Source of the DNA: Solanum dulcamara
Taxonomy: Eukaryota > Streptophyta > Magnoliopsida > Solanales > Solanaceae
Assembly (NCBI RefSeq): GCF_947179165.1
Contig: NC_077239.1
Location: 33,184,134 to 33,248,133, forward strand
DNA length: 64,000 nt
Direction: 5' to 3'
The notes under the pieces are model-generated. The model searched no databases. It worked only from the letters and a program-made list of their open reading frames with translations, and was not told where the DNA came from. The position numbers were made by a program, and so were the translations under genes. Positions within the stretch are counted from its first letter, which is position 1; the number at the start of each line of letters is the position of its first letter. This document shows positions 1-10,853 of the stretch, piece by piece.

Positions 1-2760
1 GTTGTCACAAAACACACAAAAATCCAAACCATATATCCAAAACCCACAACATAACTCTGTCTACAGACCTCTACAGATGATAACATAGTCATAAGACGGG
101 ACAGGGCCCCGTCGTACCCCTGACCAATATATACAAATATACAGAGATAGAGTCAGTACCGAAATACAAGCTCCGAACAAAGGAGCACTATAACTAACAC
201 AGCAGATGTCCTAAACAGGCGGCTCAGCACAACGAACGTCGGTACCTGCGGGCATGTAACGCAGCCCCCGAAGAAAGGGGGTCAGTACGGAAAATGTACT
301 GAATATGTAAAGCATGCACTGAACTATATAACATCATAATCTGAATAGTATATGCAAAACATAAAATCAATGTTTAGAATTTCAAAATGCTTATCAAAAT
401 CTCAAATCATATATGTACAGACATATGCCATATCCGGCCCCCTTAGGGACTCGGTGAACAAAGTGTGGTTGCCCTCCCATCATCGGCACCACGGCACAGC
501 ATAACACCAGAGTAGGAAATATCTCCGTAACAAATCATATCATATCAGATGGCCATATCAAATCATATCATATCATATCACAAACATATATGTACATGGC
601 ACAGCATAACTCCGTGGCATAATATTTACCACCCCATGGTACATGTCATACCTGCCCCCTTACGTCGGGACACGGCGAACAATGCAGAGAATTACGCACG
701 AAAACATATCCTGGCCCAGGCTCAGTGAAAGAAGTATTGAGGCATCCACGAGTGGAGTAGTGAGAAACTAATGCAATTTAAATCATAAAATATTTATACA
801 GACTCGATGGCATAATTTTGATAACAAAACATAAAAGGAAACTATAATAATAATAATAGTACAAGTACTTCCGATATCACAATGGTTTACGTAAAAATAG
901 TATTTTCCGAATCGTCTCCGTACTTTCAAATTATATTATGGGAATTAACGGAATAATTTTTCATATAATATTAGGAAGCATAGCAAAGAGTTTCTAACAA
1001 ATTCTACCTACCGTAACTCAAACGGAATAACGAAGGAAAATTCGGAATAGTGGGGCCCACCTCGGTCAAATGAGGTGGCATATACAAATCATGTGCGTTA
1101 GACTTCATAACATTATTTAGAGGAGTTTCAAAGTATTCAGAATTTATTTGTGCAAAATCTAGAAGTTTAGACAATTTTTCCAAAACTATTCATAATTACC
1201 TAATTCAATTCTATTGAATAGAAAAGAGAAATTTTCGAACGTCGATTCCGAAGAGTAGAGTGATCCCCGAGTTTCGTATTCAATCCTATTACATCTAGGA
1301 CATGCCAAGAGAAGAAAATGTAAAGCTTTACATACCTTTTTGACGTTTTACGGTTGTCCAAATTCAATTCCCGTTCCCTCCAAAATCTACAATTGGTCAC
1401 ATTTACCAATTACTATTCATAAGACTTTAAGAATTCAATTTTTCCAATACTTGTCTACAAAAATTTCGGCAGCATCTCCCCTATATATATAGCAACCCCG
1501 AGATTACAACTCGGCCACAATATCAACAACCAAGCCAACAACAACACCAATTTCATCAATAATCAATTTAAACACACCATAATATAAATTGGTGTAATTT
1601 TCCAATTAGTGCAACAACTTTCAACCAAACTTTGCATTTCCAAATAAATATAAATATCCCATATCCAAAATAAATTTCAACTCATTCCAACATAAGTAAA
1701 AATTATTCCAAGTAAGCTATCCAATTTTTTTTCAATTCCATACTTCACTTAAAAATTCCATAAATACAATAAAAATATTAAAAACTCATTTTCTTTCTCC
1801 AACTTCACAACCAACAACAACACTCCATACTTTTAATAACTTACTTCCATCTTCTTATAATATAACACTCAAATTGTATAATTCCTACAAACTAATTTAA
1901 TACCAAATACACCATTTAAGGTTCCTTATATTCCAAAAATTACAACAACAACTAACAAACTATGCAACCTTAATTTTTTTCCATCTCATCACTTAATTCT
2001 TATTTCCAACTTCAATTAATCTCATCCAACTTTCATTTTCCAATACCAAATAATTAACATAACCACCATCCAAATACTACACAAAAATACTACACAAAAA
2101 TACTACACAAAATTTACATAATTCTTACTCATATAAGAACATGTATACATGGCATCATTTTACCATGAAAACTTCCATATTTTCATAAATTCCATACACC
2201 TCAACATACTACAACATACACAAACCTTCACAACTTAATAAAATGAATGAATTCTTACCTTTTTCTTCTAACTTCTTCACTTCCAAATCAATGAAACAAG
2301 TCTCCAAACTTCCAAAACAATCACACCATGTTGTAGAGCACCCTTGACTTAGTAGGAATACTAGAAAATTATAATTTTTGGGGATAAAATTTGGAGGGTT
2401 AATTTTTTCTTGCCATGGCCGAACTCTCTCTTATTTTTGCTTAGAGATTTTGGCTATTCTATCTTCTTCCAATTCTCTTGAACATTCTAGGATTTTATGA
2501 CTAAGAGGGTTCCATGTGAAATTACCATTTTGCCCCTCACCTTTCCTAATAATTCCAAGTTGAAATTCCACTTTTACCCCTAACCTTTTATGATATTTCC
2601 ACATGAGTAATTCCAATTTTGCCCTTTAACTTTTCCAATAATTCCACCTCCCAACTTAATCAATGGAAACTTGTATATAACAAGACTAAGCATAGTCTTA
2701 CCCTTGACCTGTTACAAGTATTCCCAACATGTCCTTCGGTGCAAAGTACGGGTTATAACA
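1..2760 (-). repeat. Family A 3' LTR (truncated by window start)
   Basis: Identical apart from rare substitutions to 8094-10853. The minus-strand LTR starts at 2760 with TGTTATAACCC. Its end, seen only in the right copy, is GGGTCGTGACA. Open reading frames inside it, such as 1200-1409 and 2431-2616, have no recognisable product and are duplicated in the other LTR; I treat them as non-coding. Confidence 0.95.
1482..1491 (-). promoter_or_regulatory. Probable TATA box of the family A 3' LTR
   Basis: A perfect TATATATATA core lies about 1.27 kb inside the LTR on the minus strand and is followed by AGGGGAGATGCTGCC. It is the only strong TATA match I see near the middle of the LTR and is also at 9575-9584 in the 5' LTR. 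Transcription would start roughly 30 bases downstream on the minus strand (inference), dividing the LTR into a long U3 and R-U5. Confidence 0.45.
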
Positions 2761-2777
2761 TTCTTCCCCCCTTTTTG
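2761..2777 (-). other. Family A polypurine tract
   Basis: Directly next to the LTR start at 2760, the minus strand reads a purine run with five A, six G and GAAGAA. This is the expected plus-strand DNA primer of an LTR retrotransposon and fixes the inner boundary of the 3' LTR. Confidence 0.85.
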
Positions 2778-2843
2778 AACATTCGTCCTCGAATGTTAAA
2801 TTGATCTTATAAGTTTATAAATACAGCTGTTTCACATAATTTA

Positions 2844-4196
2844 TTATCTAACCAATATAGGTAATAAGGAACTTAAGTTACCTGTGGATGCAGAAAACAA
2901 CTGAGGATACTTTTTCTTCATTTCTTCCTCCGCCTCCCAAGTCATTTCTTCTCGATTGTTGTTGTGCCATAATACTTTGACAGATGCCACATCTTTGGTG
3001 CGTAACCTCCTTACCTGACGATCTAAAATAACCACCGGCTGTTCCTCATAGGATAGCTCCTCGGTCACCTGAATGCCCTCTACAGGAAATACTCTAGAAG
3101 GATCGCCAACGAATTTACGAAGCATAGACACGTGGAACACCGGATGTACTGCTTCTAAATCAGCTGGTAGGTCCAATTCATAGGCAACCTTGCCTACTTT
3201 ACGGACAATCTGATAAGGCCCGATGTATCTCGGACTAAGTTTCCCTTTTCTGCCGAATCTCATGACGCCCTTCATAGGTGACACCTTCAAGAATACCCAG
3301 TCATCCACTTGAAACTCTAAAGGTCGACGCCGGTTGTCAGCATATGCTTTCTGTCTACTTTGAGCTGCCAATAATCGTTCCTGAATAAGCTTCACCTTCT
3401 CAACTACCTGCTGAATTAGATCTGGGCCAATTAACTTAGTTTCACCCACATCGAACCAGCCTATAGGTGACCTGCATTTTCTGCCATACAGTGCCTCATA
3501 CGGTGCCATCTGAATACTAGAGTGATAACTATTATTATAAGCAAATTCAACAAGTGGTAGATGGTCATCCCAGCTACCCCTGAAATCAATAACACAGGCC
3601 CGCAACATATCTTCCAGCGTCTGAATAGTGCGCTCGGCTTGCCCGTCAGACTGAGGATGGAATGCTGTACTAAGGCTCACCTGGGTCCCTAATCCCGCCT
3701 GAAAAGATCTCCAGAAATTTGCTGTAAACTGGGCACCTCTGTCAGTGATAATAGACACAGGAACACCGTGGAGCTTTACTATCTCCTTAATATATAACCT
3801 GGCATAATCCTCAGCTGAACATGTGATTCGAACCGGAAGGAAATGGGCTGACTTAGTCAACCTATCAACAATAACCCATATTGAATCGTACTTCCGTGGG
3901 GTGCGAGGTAAACCTGTAATAAAATCCATATTAATCATTTCCCACTTCCACGTTGGAATTTCCATCTCCTGCAATAAACCACCTGGTTTCTGGTGTTCAA
4001 TTTTGACCTGCTGACAGTTTGGACATTGGGCCACGAACTCAGCAACATCTTTTTTCATACCATCCCACCAGAATAAACATCTAAGGTCATGGTACATTTT
4101 TGTTGTACCCGGATGAATAGAATATCGAGCATGATGTGCCTCACCCATAACTTGTTGCCGTAGCCCAGCAACATCAGGTACACACAACCTGTCCCT
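2844..4196 (-). pseudogene. Family A integrase with C-terminal chromodomain (end of gag-pol)
   Basis: This is the last part of the gag-pol polyprotein. The HHCC zinc finger is visible near the start (HHARYSIHPG, then CPNC). The D,D35E core follows, with MDFITGLP, then IITDRGAQFT, then the QSDGQAERT block. Near the C terminus are the WVFLKVSP and GPYQIV segments, and the end is a chromodomain (VKVLWHNNNREEMTWE). The chromodomain places the element in the chromovirus branch of Ty3/gypsy, whose integrase is thought to be guided to marked chromatin. The frame is the same as the RT part but is separated from it by an in-frame TAA at 4199-4197, so this piece would not be made as part of the polyprotein unless the stop is read through. 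The piece itself has no internal break. Confidence 0.9.
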
Positions 4197-5828
4197 TTAT
4201 AATAATACTCCATTAGATGTAATACCAAAAGGGGTCTTCTCTTTGTCAATACAGGTATCTCGATAATGTGCCAAAATAGGATCTTCATATTGACATCGCT
4301 TTATTTCTTCTATAATGGAAGATTCAGCAACCTCTCGAACTAAAATCCCATTATCTCCCGATTCAGCCAACCGAACTCCAAGACTGGCCAATTGACCAAT
4401 TTCACGAACTATTTCCTTCTTTTCTGCTGGAACATTTATCAAGCTACCCAAGGACTTACGGCTGAGTGCATCTGCTACGACGTTGGCCTTTCCTGGATGA
4501 TATAGAATATCAACATCATAGTCTTTTAAGAACTCCAGCCATCTCCTCTGTCGCAAATTTAAGTCTTTCTGTTTAAAAATATACTGGAGACTCTTGTGAT
4601 CTGTATATATATCAACATGAACACCATATAAATAGTGCCTCCATATCTTCAGAGCATGAATCACTGCTGCTAGTTCTAGATCATGAGTAGGGTAATTTTT
4701 TTCATGCTTTTTAAGTTGTCGGGAAGCGTAAGCTATAACTTTCCCGTGCTGCATCAATACACAACCTATTCCCACACCTGAAGCATCACAATAAATAACA
4801 TACCCATCCGGTCCTTCTGGAAGAGTTAGAACAGGAGCTGTAGTCAACTTCTCTTTCAATAACTGAAAGCTTCGTTCACAGGCCTCAGTCCACTGGAACT
4901 TAGCTCCCTTCTGAGTTAATATTGTCAGTGGTGCTGACATAGAAGCAAATTTCTCTACAAATCTCCTGTAATAACCTGCTAATCCCAGGAAAATACGTAC
5001 CTCGGTAGGTGTCGTCGGCCTAGGCCAGTTCTTTACAGCCTCGATCTTCTGTGTATCTACCCGAATACCTTCAGCGCCGACAATATGTCCCAAAAATGCT
5101 ACAGAGGTCAACCAAAATTCACATTTAGAAAACTTAGCATATAATTTCTGGTGTCGGAGTACTGTAAGTACTGCTCTCAGATGATCTGCATGCTCCTCTT
5201 TTGATCGGGAATAAATTAGAATATCATCAATAAACACAATCACGAACATATCCAGGAATGGTCTGAATACCCGATTCATCAGGTCCATAAATACCGCTGG
5301 AGCATTTGTCAACCCAAAAGACATCACTCTGAACTCGTAATGACCATATCGAGTCCGGAATGCTGTCTTTGGAATATCAGATTCTCTTACCCGCACCTGA
5401 TGATAACCCGATCGCAAGTCTATTTTTGAAAACCACTTGGCACCCTGCAACTGATCAAACAAATCATCAATCCTGGGGAGGGGGTATTTATTCTTTATAG
5501 TTACCTTATTCAACTGTCTGTAATCAATACACATCCGTAGTGACCCATCTTTCTTCTTCACAAATAATACCGGAGCTCCCCAAGGTGAAGTACTAGGTCT
5601 GATGAAGCCTTTTTCTAGCAAGTCTTTCAATTGCTCCTTCAGTTCCTTTAATTCTGCAGGTGCCATTCTATATGGGGGAATAGATATCGGATGGATATCT
5701 GGCAGCACATCTATGGTAAAGTCTATCTCCCGTTCAGGAGGAAGGCCTGGAAGATCATCTGGGAATACATCTACAAATTCATTAACAACTGGAACTAACT
5801 GAATAGTTGGCGCTTCAGCCTGCAAATT
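4197..5828 (-). pseudogene. Family A reverse transcriptase and RNase H
   Basis: RT copies element RNA into DNA and RNase H removes the RNA strand. Visible RT blocks in order are [15 protein letters not shown], the [13 protein letters not shown] block, [12 protein letters not shown], the catalytic FIDDILIYS, and FLGHIV followed by the GLAGYYRRF block. RNase H follows with [10 protein letters not shown], the [20 protein letters not shown] block and [10 protein letters not shown], then the linker ending ADALSRKS. All catalytic aspartates expected of Ty3/gypsy RT are present. The segment begins just after an in-frame TAG (5831-5829) and ends at an in-frame TAA (4199-4197). It shares one frame with gag upstream and integrase downstream, so only the two stops break it. 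Confidence 0.92.
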
Positions 5829-6812
5829 CTACACGCGAACCAGGTGATAAATACAACCTTTTCTAATCATCTTCCTCGCCTTAAGGTAAGAAATAAACTT
5901 CCCTCTCGGAGATGCTGTATTACCTGCCCATTCTATCACTGGTTCTCCTGGAAATTGAAGATAAACTACCTTCCGTTGACAGTCAACATTAGCATAACAG
6001 GAAGATAGCCAATCCATTCCCATAATCACATCAAATTCAGTCATCTCCAATTCTATTAGGTCTGCTTTAGTGCAATGGTCACATATAATTACTGAGCAAC
6101 TTTTATATACTCGCCTTGCTATAATAGAATCTCCTACAGGAGTAGCTACCTCAAACGGTTCTATCGGTTCAGAATTTACACCAATCTTATCAGCAATCAT
6201 CGGAGTAATATATGATAATGTAGAGCCTGGATCTATTAATGCATATACAATTTGGGAAAAGATCAATAATGTACCTGTGATCACATCTGGAGACGCCTCT
6301 TGATCCTGTCGGGTGGCCAAGGCATAGGTGCGGTTCGAAGGGCCGCTAGAACCAGAAATTCCACCCCGACCTCTACCACGACCTGCTGGTGTAGACACAC
6401 CCTGCCCCGTGGGGCGCATAGATACCGAAGAAGATGATGACCCAGCAAATGATCCTGTAGGTCGAGCTGCTCCACCTGAATCACCCTTATTCGGGCAATC
6501 CTTCATCGTATGGCCTTGACGACCACAAACAAAACAAGCTCCTGTAGCACGATAACACTCTCCCGGATGGTACCTACCACAATAAGAACACGGGGGCCTG
6601 GGTGGCCGCATCTGACCAGAACTTCTGTCTAACTGCGAACCGGAAGCCCTAGAGCTCAAACCAGCTCCCGAATATCTTGTGCCACCTGATCTCCGGCCTG
6701 AGGATAGTAAAGGCATACTCCGTGCTGGCTGGGTGGGCTGTCTGCTACCCTGCTGCTGGAATGGCCTACTTCGGAACTCTCCAAAATATCCAGCTGACCT
6801 GGCCCTCTTGGG
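5829..6812 (-). pseudogene. Family A gag C-terminus (CCHC zinc knuckle) and aspartic protease
   Basis: The segment continues the gag frame after a stop codon. A CCHC knuckle CFVCGRQGHTMKDC lies about residue 60 of the piece, after a Cys-rich lead CSYCGRYHPGEC. The protease follows with its active-site block YALIDPGSTLSYIT and the conserved FDVIMGMDWL, then [10 protein letters not shown], where the frame meets TAG at 5831-5829. The protease cuts the polyprotein; the knuckle binds element RNA. The active-site Asp is present (D-P-G-S). An ATG at 6716 is present, but homology extends upstream of it to 6812, so I do not take it as a true start. Confidence 0.88.
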
Positions 6813-7718
6813 CTAACTTCTGCCAAATTCTCGGTCGGACTGGCGTCCTCTATGTCTGTCCTCCATGCCCTGAGCATATGCCTGAATACGGGCGATGTCC
6901 ATCCCTGGCTGAGCAGCCATCACCAAACAACTATCCACCAGATAACGATCTAGGCCCATCACATATCTGTGCATTCTGTCTGTCATGTCAGCTACCAGAG
7001 CAGGTGCATGTTGAGCCAATGAGTCAAACTCCAAACTATACTCGCGAACACTGCGGCCTCGCTGTCTTAACTGTAAAAATTTGTCCACTCTGGCTCTACG
7101 CATCTCAAGAGGCAGGAAATGACTGATAAATGCCTCTGTAAACTCGTCCCATACTGCTGGAGAAGCTAGTCTACCCCTGGACAGCTCCCAGGACTCAAAC
7201 CAGTTAGCAGCTACCTCGTGCAATCTATATGAAGCCAACTCAACCGACTCAGTTGCAGAAGCTTTAATCAAACGTAAAGTGCACTGCATCTCTCTAACAA
7301 ACTCCTGGGTGTCCTCTTCGGGCTTTGTCCCGAAGAACTCTGGAGGGTTACAAGTCAGAAACTCACGAGCCCTCGAACTATCAGACTTGTGTACCGGATC
7401 TCCGCCTAAACCGCGTCTGTGTTCCTGTCCAGCCACCAACCTAGTCAATAACTGCACCGCATCCTGCATAGCCCTGCCTTCCGCTCCTGACTGTAGAGCT
7501 AGAGGCTCGGGTGCTGGGGCTCCAAATACTGGTGAATCCGCCCTCTGATCTTCAGCTGGGGCTGCCCTAATTTCTGGCGGTGTAGCAGAGCTGGCTGTCG
7601 GGGGCACAGTCTCCCTCTCAGGCATCGATCGGGCCCTGGTAACTCTGTGCGCCTGACCAATCTCACTGGGTGCTACTGATTTGCCCTTTTGGGTAGCCGT
7701 TGTTTTCCTCGGAGGCAT
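6813..7718 (-). pseudogene. Family A gag (capsid-like) N-terminal part
   Basis: Gag packages element RNA into virus-like particles in the cytoplasm. I chose the ATG at 7718 (MPPRKTTATQ), because the MPPR start recurs in this gag family; an in-frame ATG lies six codons upstream. The conserved retrotransposon gag block is clear: FLTCNPPEFFGTKPEED, then the AANWFESWELSRGR segment and FISHFLPLEMRRARVDKF, then REYSLEFDSLAQ. The frame ends at TAG (6815-6813), directly before sequence that still reads as gag in the same frame. This is the first of three stops in an otherwise open polyprotein of 1,624 codon positions. Confidence 0.9.
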
Positions 7719-7914
7719 TACTGAAAATAATGACAATCATTTCGTTAGGAAAGAATCATCCTAATAATATAGCTCTATCGCACGATCTAAGACAAGAAGA
7801 AAAAAAGTAACATCCTAAATGTCTTGTAGCCTCCTGCTTATAGATGTGGTGCACAACACACCGATAAACAAGACTCTACTAGACACGGTCTGTAGACATT
7901 CCGAGGACCCAACC

Positions 7915-7926
7915 GCTCTGATACCA
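7915..7926 (-). other. Family A primer binding site (initiator tRNA-Met type)
   Basis: The minus strand reads TGGTATCAGAGC, the sequence complementary to the 3' end of plant initiator methionine tRNA, four bases from the LTR end at 7931. The 196 bases between the PBS and the gag start (7719-7914) form the untranslated leader and contain no gene. Confidence 0.92.
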
Positions 7927-7930
7927 CTTT

Positions 7931-10853
7931 TGTCACGACCCAACCCCGTAGGCTGTGACTGGTGCCCGAGTTGGGCACCCAAACGTACCCTTATCCCAAA
8001 TTAGTCTATTTTTTTTTCGAATAAACAAATGTATCGATTAGTAGAAATTGCTAAATATATTATAGAAGTAAATATACGCACGAGAGTTGAAAGGTTGTCA
8101 CAAAACACACAAAAATCCAAACCATATATCCAAAACCCACAACATAACTCTGTCTACAGACCTCTACAGATGATAACATAGTCATAAGACGGGACAGGGC
8201 CCCGTCGTACCCCTGACCAATATATACAAATATACAGAGATAGAGTCAGTACCGAAATACAAGCTCCGAACAAAGGAGCACTATAACTAACACAGCAGAT
8301 GTCCTAAACAGGCGGCTCAGCACAACGAACGTCGGTACCTGCGGGCATGTAACGCAGCCCCCGAAGAAAGGGGGTCAGTACGGAAAATGTACTGAATATG
8401 TAAAGCATGCACTGAACTATATAACATCATAATCTGAATAGTATATGCAAAACATAAAATCAATGTTTAGAATTTCAAAATGCTTATCAAAATCTCAAAT
8501 CATATATGTACAGACATATGCCATATCCGGCCCCCTTAGGGACTCGGTGAACAAAGTGTGGTTGCCCTCCCATCATCGGCACCACGGCACAGCATAACAC
8601 CAGAGTAGGAAATATCTCCGTAACAAATCATATCATATCAGATGGCCATATCAAATCATATCATATCATATCACAAACATATATGTACATGGCACAGCAT
8701 AACTCCGTGGCATAATATTTACCACCCCATGGTACATGTCATACCTGCCCCCTTACGTCGGGACACGGCGAACAATGCAGAGAATTACGCACGAAAACAT
8801 ATCCTGGCCCAGGCTCAGTGAAAGAAGTATTGAGGCATCCACGAGTGGAGTAGTGAGAAACTAATGCAATTTAAATCATAAAATATTTATACAGACTCGA
8901 TGGCATAATTTTGATAACAAAACATAAAAGGAAACTATAATAATAATAATAGTACAAGTACTTCCGATATCACAATGGTTTACGTAAAAATAGTATTTTC
9001 CGAATCGTCTCCGTACTTTCAAATTATATTATGGGAATTAACGGAATAATTTTTCATATAATATTAGGAAGCATAGCAAAGAGTTTCTAACAAATTCTAC
9101 CTACCGTAACTCAAACGGAATAACGAAGGAAAATTCGGAATAGTGGGGCCCACCTCGGTCAAATGAGGTGGCATATACAAATCATGTGCGTTAGACTTCA
9201 TAACATTATTTAGAGGAGTTTCAAAGTATTCAGAATTTATTTGTGCAAAATCTAGAAGTTTAGACAATTTTTCCAAAACTATTCATAATTACCTAATTCA
9301 ATTCTATTGAATAGAAAAGGGAAATTTTCGAACGTCGATTCCGAAGAGTAGAGTGATCCCCGAGTTTCGTATTCAATCCTATTACATCTAGGACATGCCA
9401 AGAGAAGAAAATGTAAAGCTTTACATACCTTTTTGACGTTTTACGGTTGTCCAAATTCAATTTCCGTTCCCTCCAAAATCTACAATTGGTCACATTTACC
9501 AATTACTATTCATAAGACTTTAAGAATTCAATTTTTCCAATACTTGTCTACAAAAATTTCGGCAGCATCTCCCCTATATATATAGCAACCCCGAGATTAC
9601 AACTCGGCCACAATATCAACAACCAAGCCAACAACAACACCAATTTCATCAATAATCAATTTAAACACACCATAATATAAATTGGTGTAATTTTCCAATT
9701 AGTGCAACAACTTTCAACCAAACTTTGCATTTCCAAATAAATATAAATATCCCATATCCAAAATAAATTTCAACTCATTCCAACATAAGTAAAAATTATT
9801 CCAAGTAAGCTATCCAATTTTTTTTCAATTCCATACTTCACTTAAAAATTCCATAAATACAATAAAAATATTAAAAACTCATTTTCTTTCTCCAACTTCA
9901 CAACCAACAACAACACTCCATACTTTTAATAACTTACTTCCATCTTCTTATAATATAACACTCAAATTGTATAATTCCTACAAACTAATTTAATACCAAA
10001 TACACCATTTAAGGTTCCTTATATTCCAAAAATTACAACAACAACTAACAAGCTATGCAACCTTAATTTTTTTCCATCTCATCACTTAATTCTTATTTCC
10101 AACTTCAATTAATCTCATCCAACTTTCATTTTCCAATACCAAATAATTAACATAACCACCATCCAAATACTACACAAAAATACTACACAAAAATACTACA
10201 CAAAATTTACATAATTCTTACTCATATAAGAACATGTATACATGGCATCATTTTACCATGAAAACTTCCATATTTTCATAAATTCCATACACCTCAACAT
10301 ACTACAACATACACAAACCTTCACAACTTAATAAAATGAATGAATTCTTACCTTTTTCTTCTAACTTCTTCACTTCCAAATCAATGAAACAAGTCTCCAA
10401 ACTTCCAAAACAATCACACCATGTTGTAGAGCACCCTTGACTTAGTAGGAATACTAGAAAATTATAATTTTTGGGGATAAAATTTGGAGGGTTAATTTTT
10501 TCTTGCCATGGCCGAACTCTCTCTTATTTTTGCTTAGAGATTTTGGCTATTCTATCTTCTTCCAATTCTCTTGAACATTCTAGGATTTTATGACTAAGAG
10601 GGTTCCATGTGAAATTACCATTTTGCCCCTCACCTTTCCTAATAATTCCAAGTTGAAATTCCACTTTTACCCCTAACCTTTTATGATATTTCCACATGAG
10701 TAATTCCAATTTTGCCCTTTAACTTTTCCAATAATTCCACCTCCCAACTTAATCAATGGAAACTTGTATATAACAAGACTAAGCATAGTCTTACCCTTGA
10801 CCTGTTACAAGTATTCCCAATATGTCCTTCGGTGCAAAGTACGGGTTATAACA
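7931..10853 (-). repeat. Family A 5' LTR, complete (2923 bp)
   Basis: Starts on the minus strand with TGTTATAACCC at 10853 and ends GGGTCGTGACA at 7931, giving canonical TG...CA ends next to the PBS. It is essentially identical to 1-2760. The five bases after it (AGCTT, 10854-10858) are the likely target site duplication, because the uninterrupted homologous site near 15068 reads CCCAGCTTAATC; the partner copy is outside the window. Confidence 0.95.
9575..9584 (-). promoter_or_regulatory. Probable TATA box of the family A 5' LTR
   Basis: Same TATATATATA core as in the other LTR. In this 5' copy it would drive the genomic RNA of the element on the minus strand. It lies about 1.65 kb upstream of the PBS, implying a long R-U5 leader (inference). 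Confidence 0.5.

Larger units (their letters stand above)
1..10853 (-). mobile_element. Family A Ty3/gypsy (Tekay/Del-type chromovirus) LTR retrotransposon, nearly complete
   Basis: Two directly repeated LTRs (offset 8093) flank a gag-pol region on the minus strand, with a primer binding site beside the right LTR and a polypurine tract beside the left LTR. Element order on the minus strand is LTR, PBS, gag, CCHC zinc knuckle, protease, reverse transcriptase, RNase H, integrase, chromodomain, PPT, LTR. The first 163 bases of the left LTR lie outside the window, so the full element would be about 11.0 kb. The right flank (from 10854) is the interior of another LTR that is also present, uninterrupted, at 15068, so A is nested in family B. 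The two LTRs differ at only four positions that I noticed (1227/9320, 1370/9463, 1959/10052, 2728/10821), so the insertion is recent. Confidence 0.95.

Noticed and set aside
1200..1409. 69-codon frame present in both family A LTRs
   Set aside because: Repeated only because the LTR is repeated; no known domain and no support for translation.
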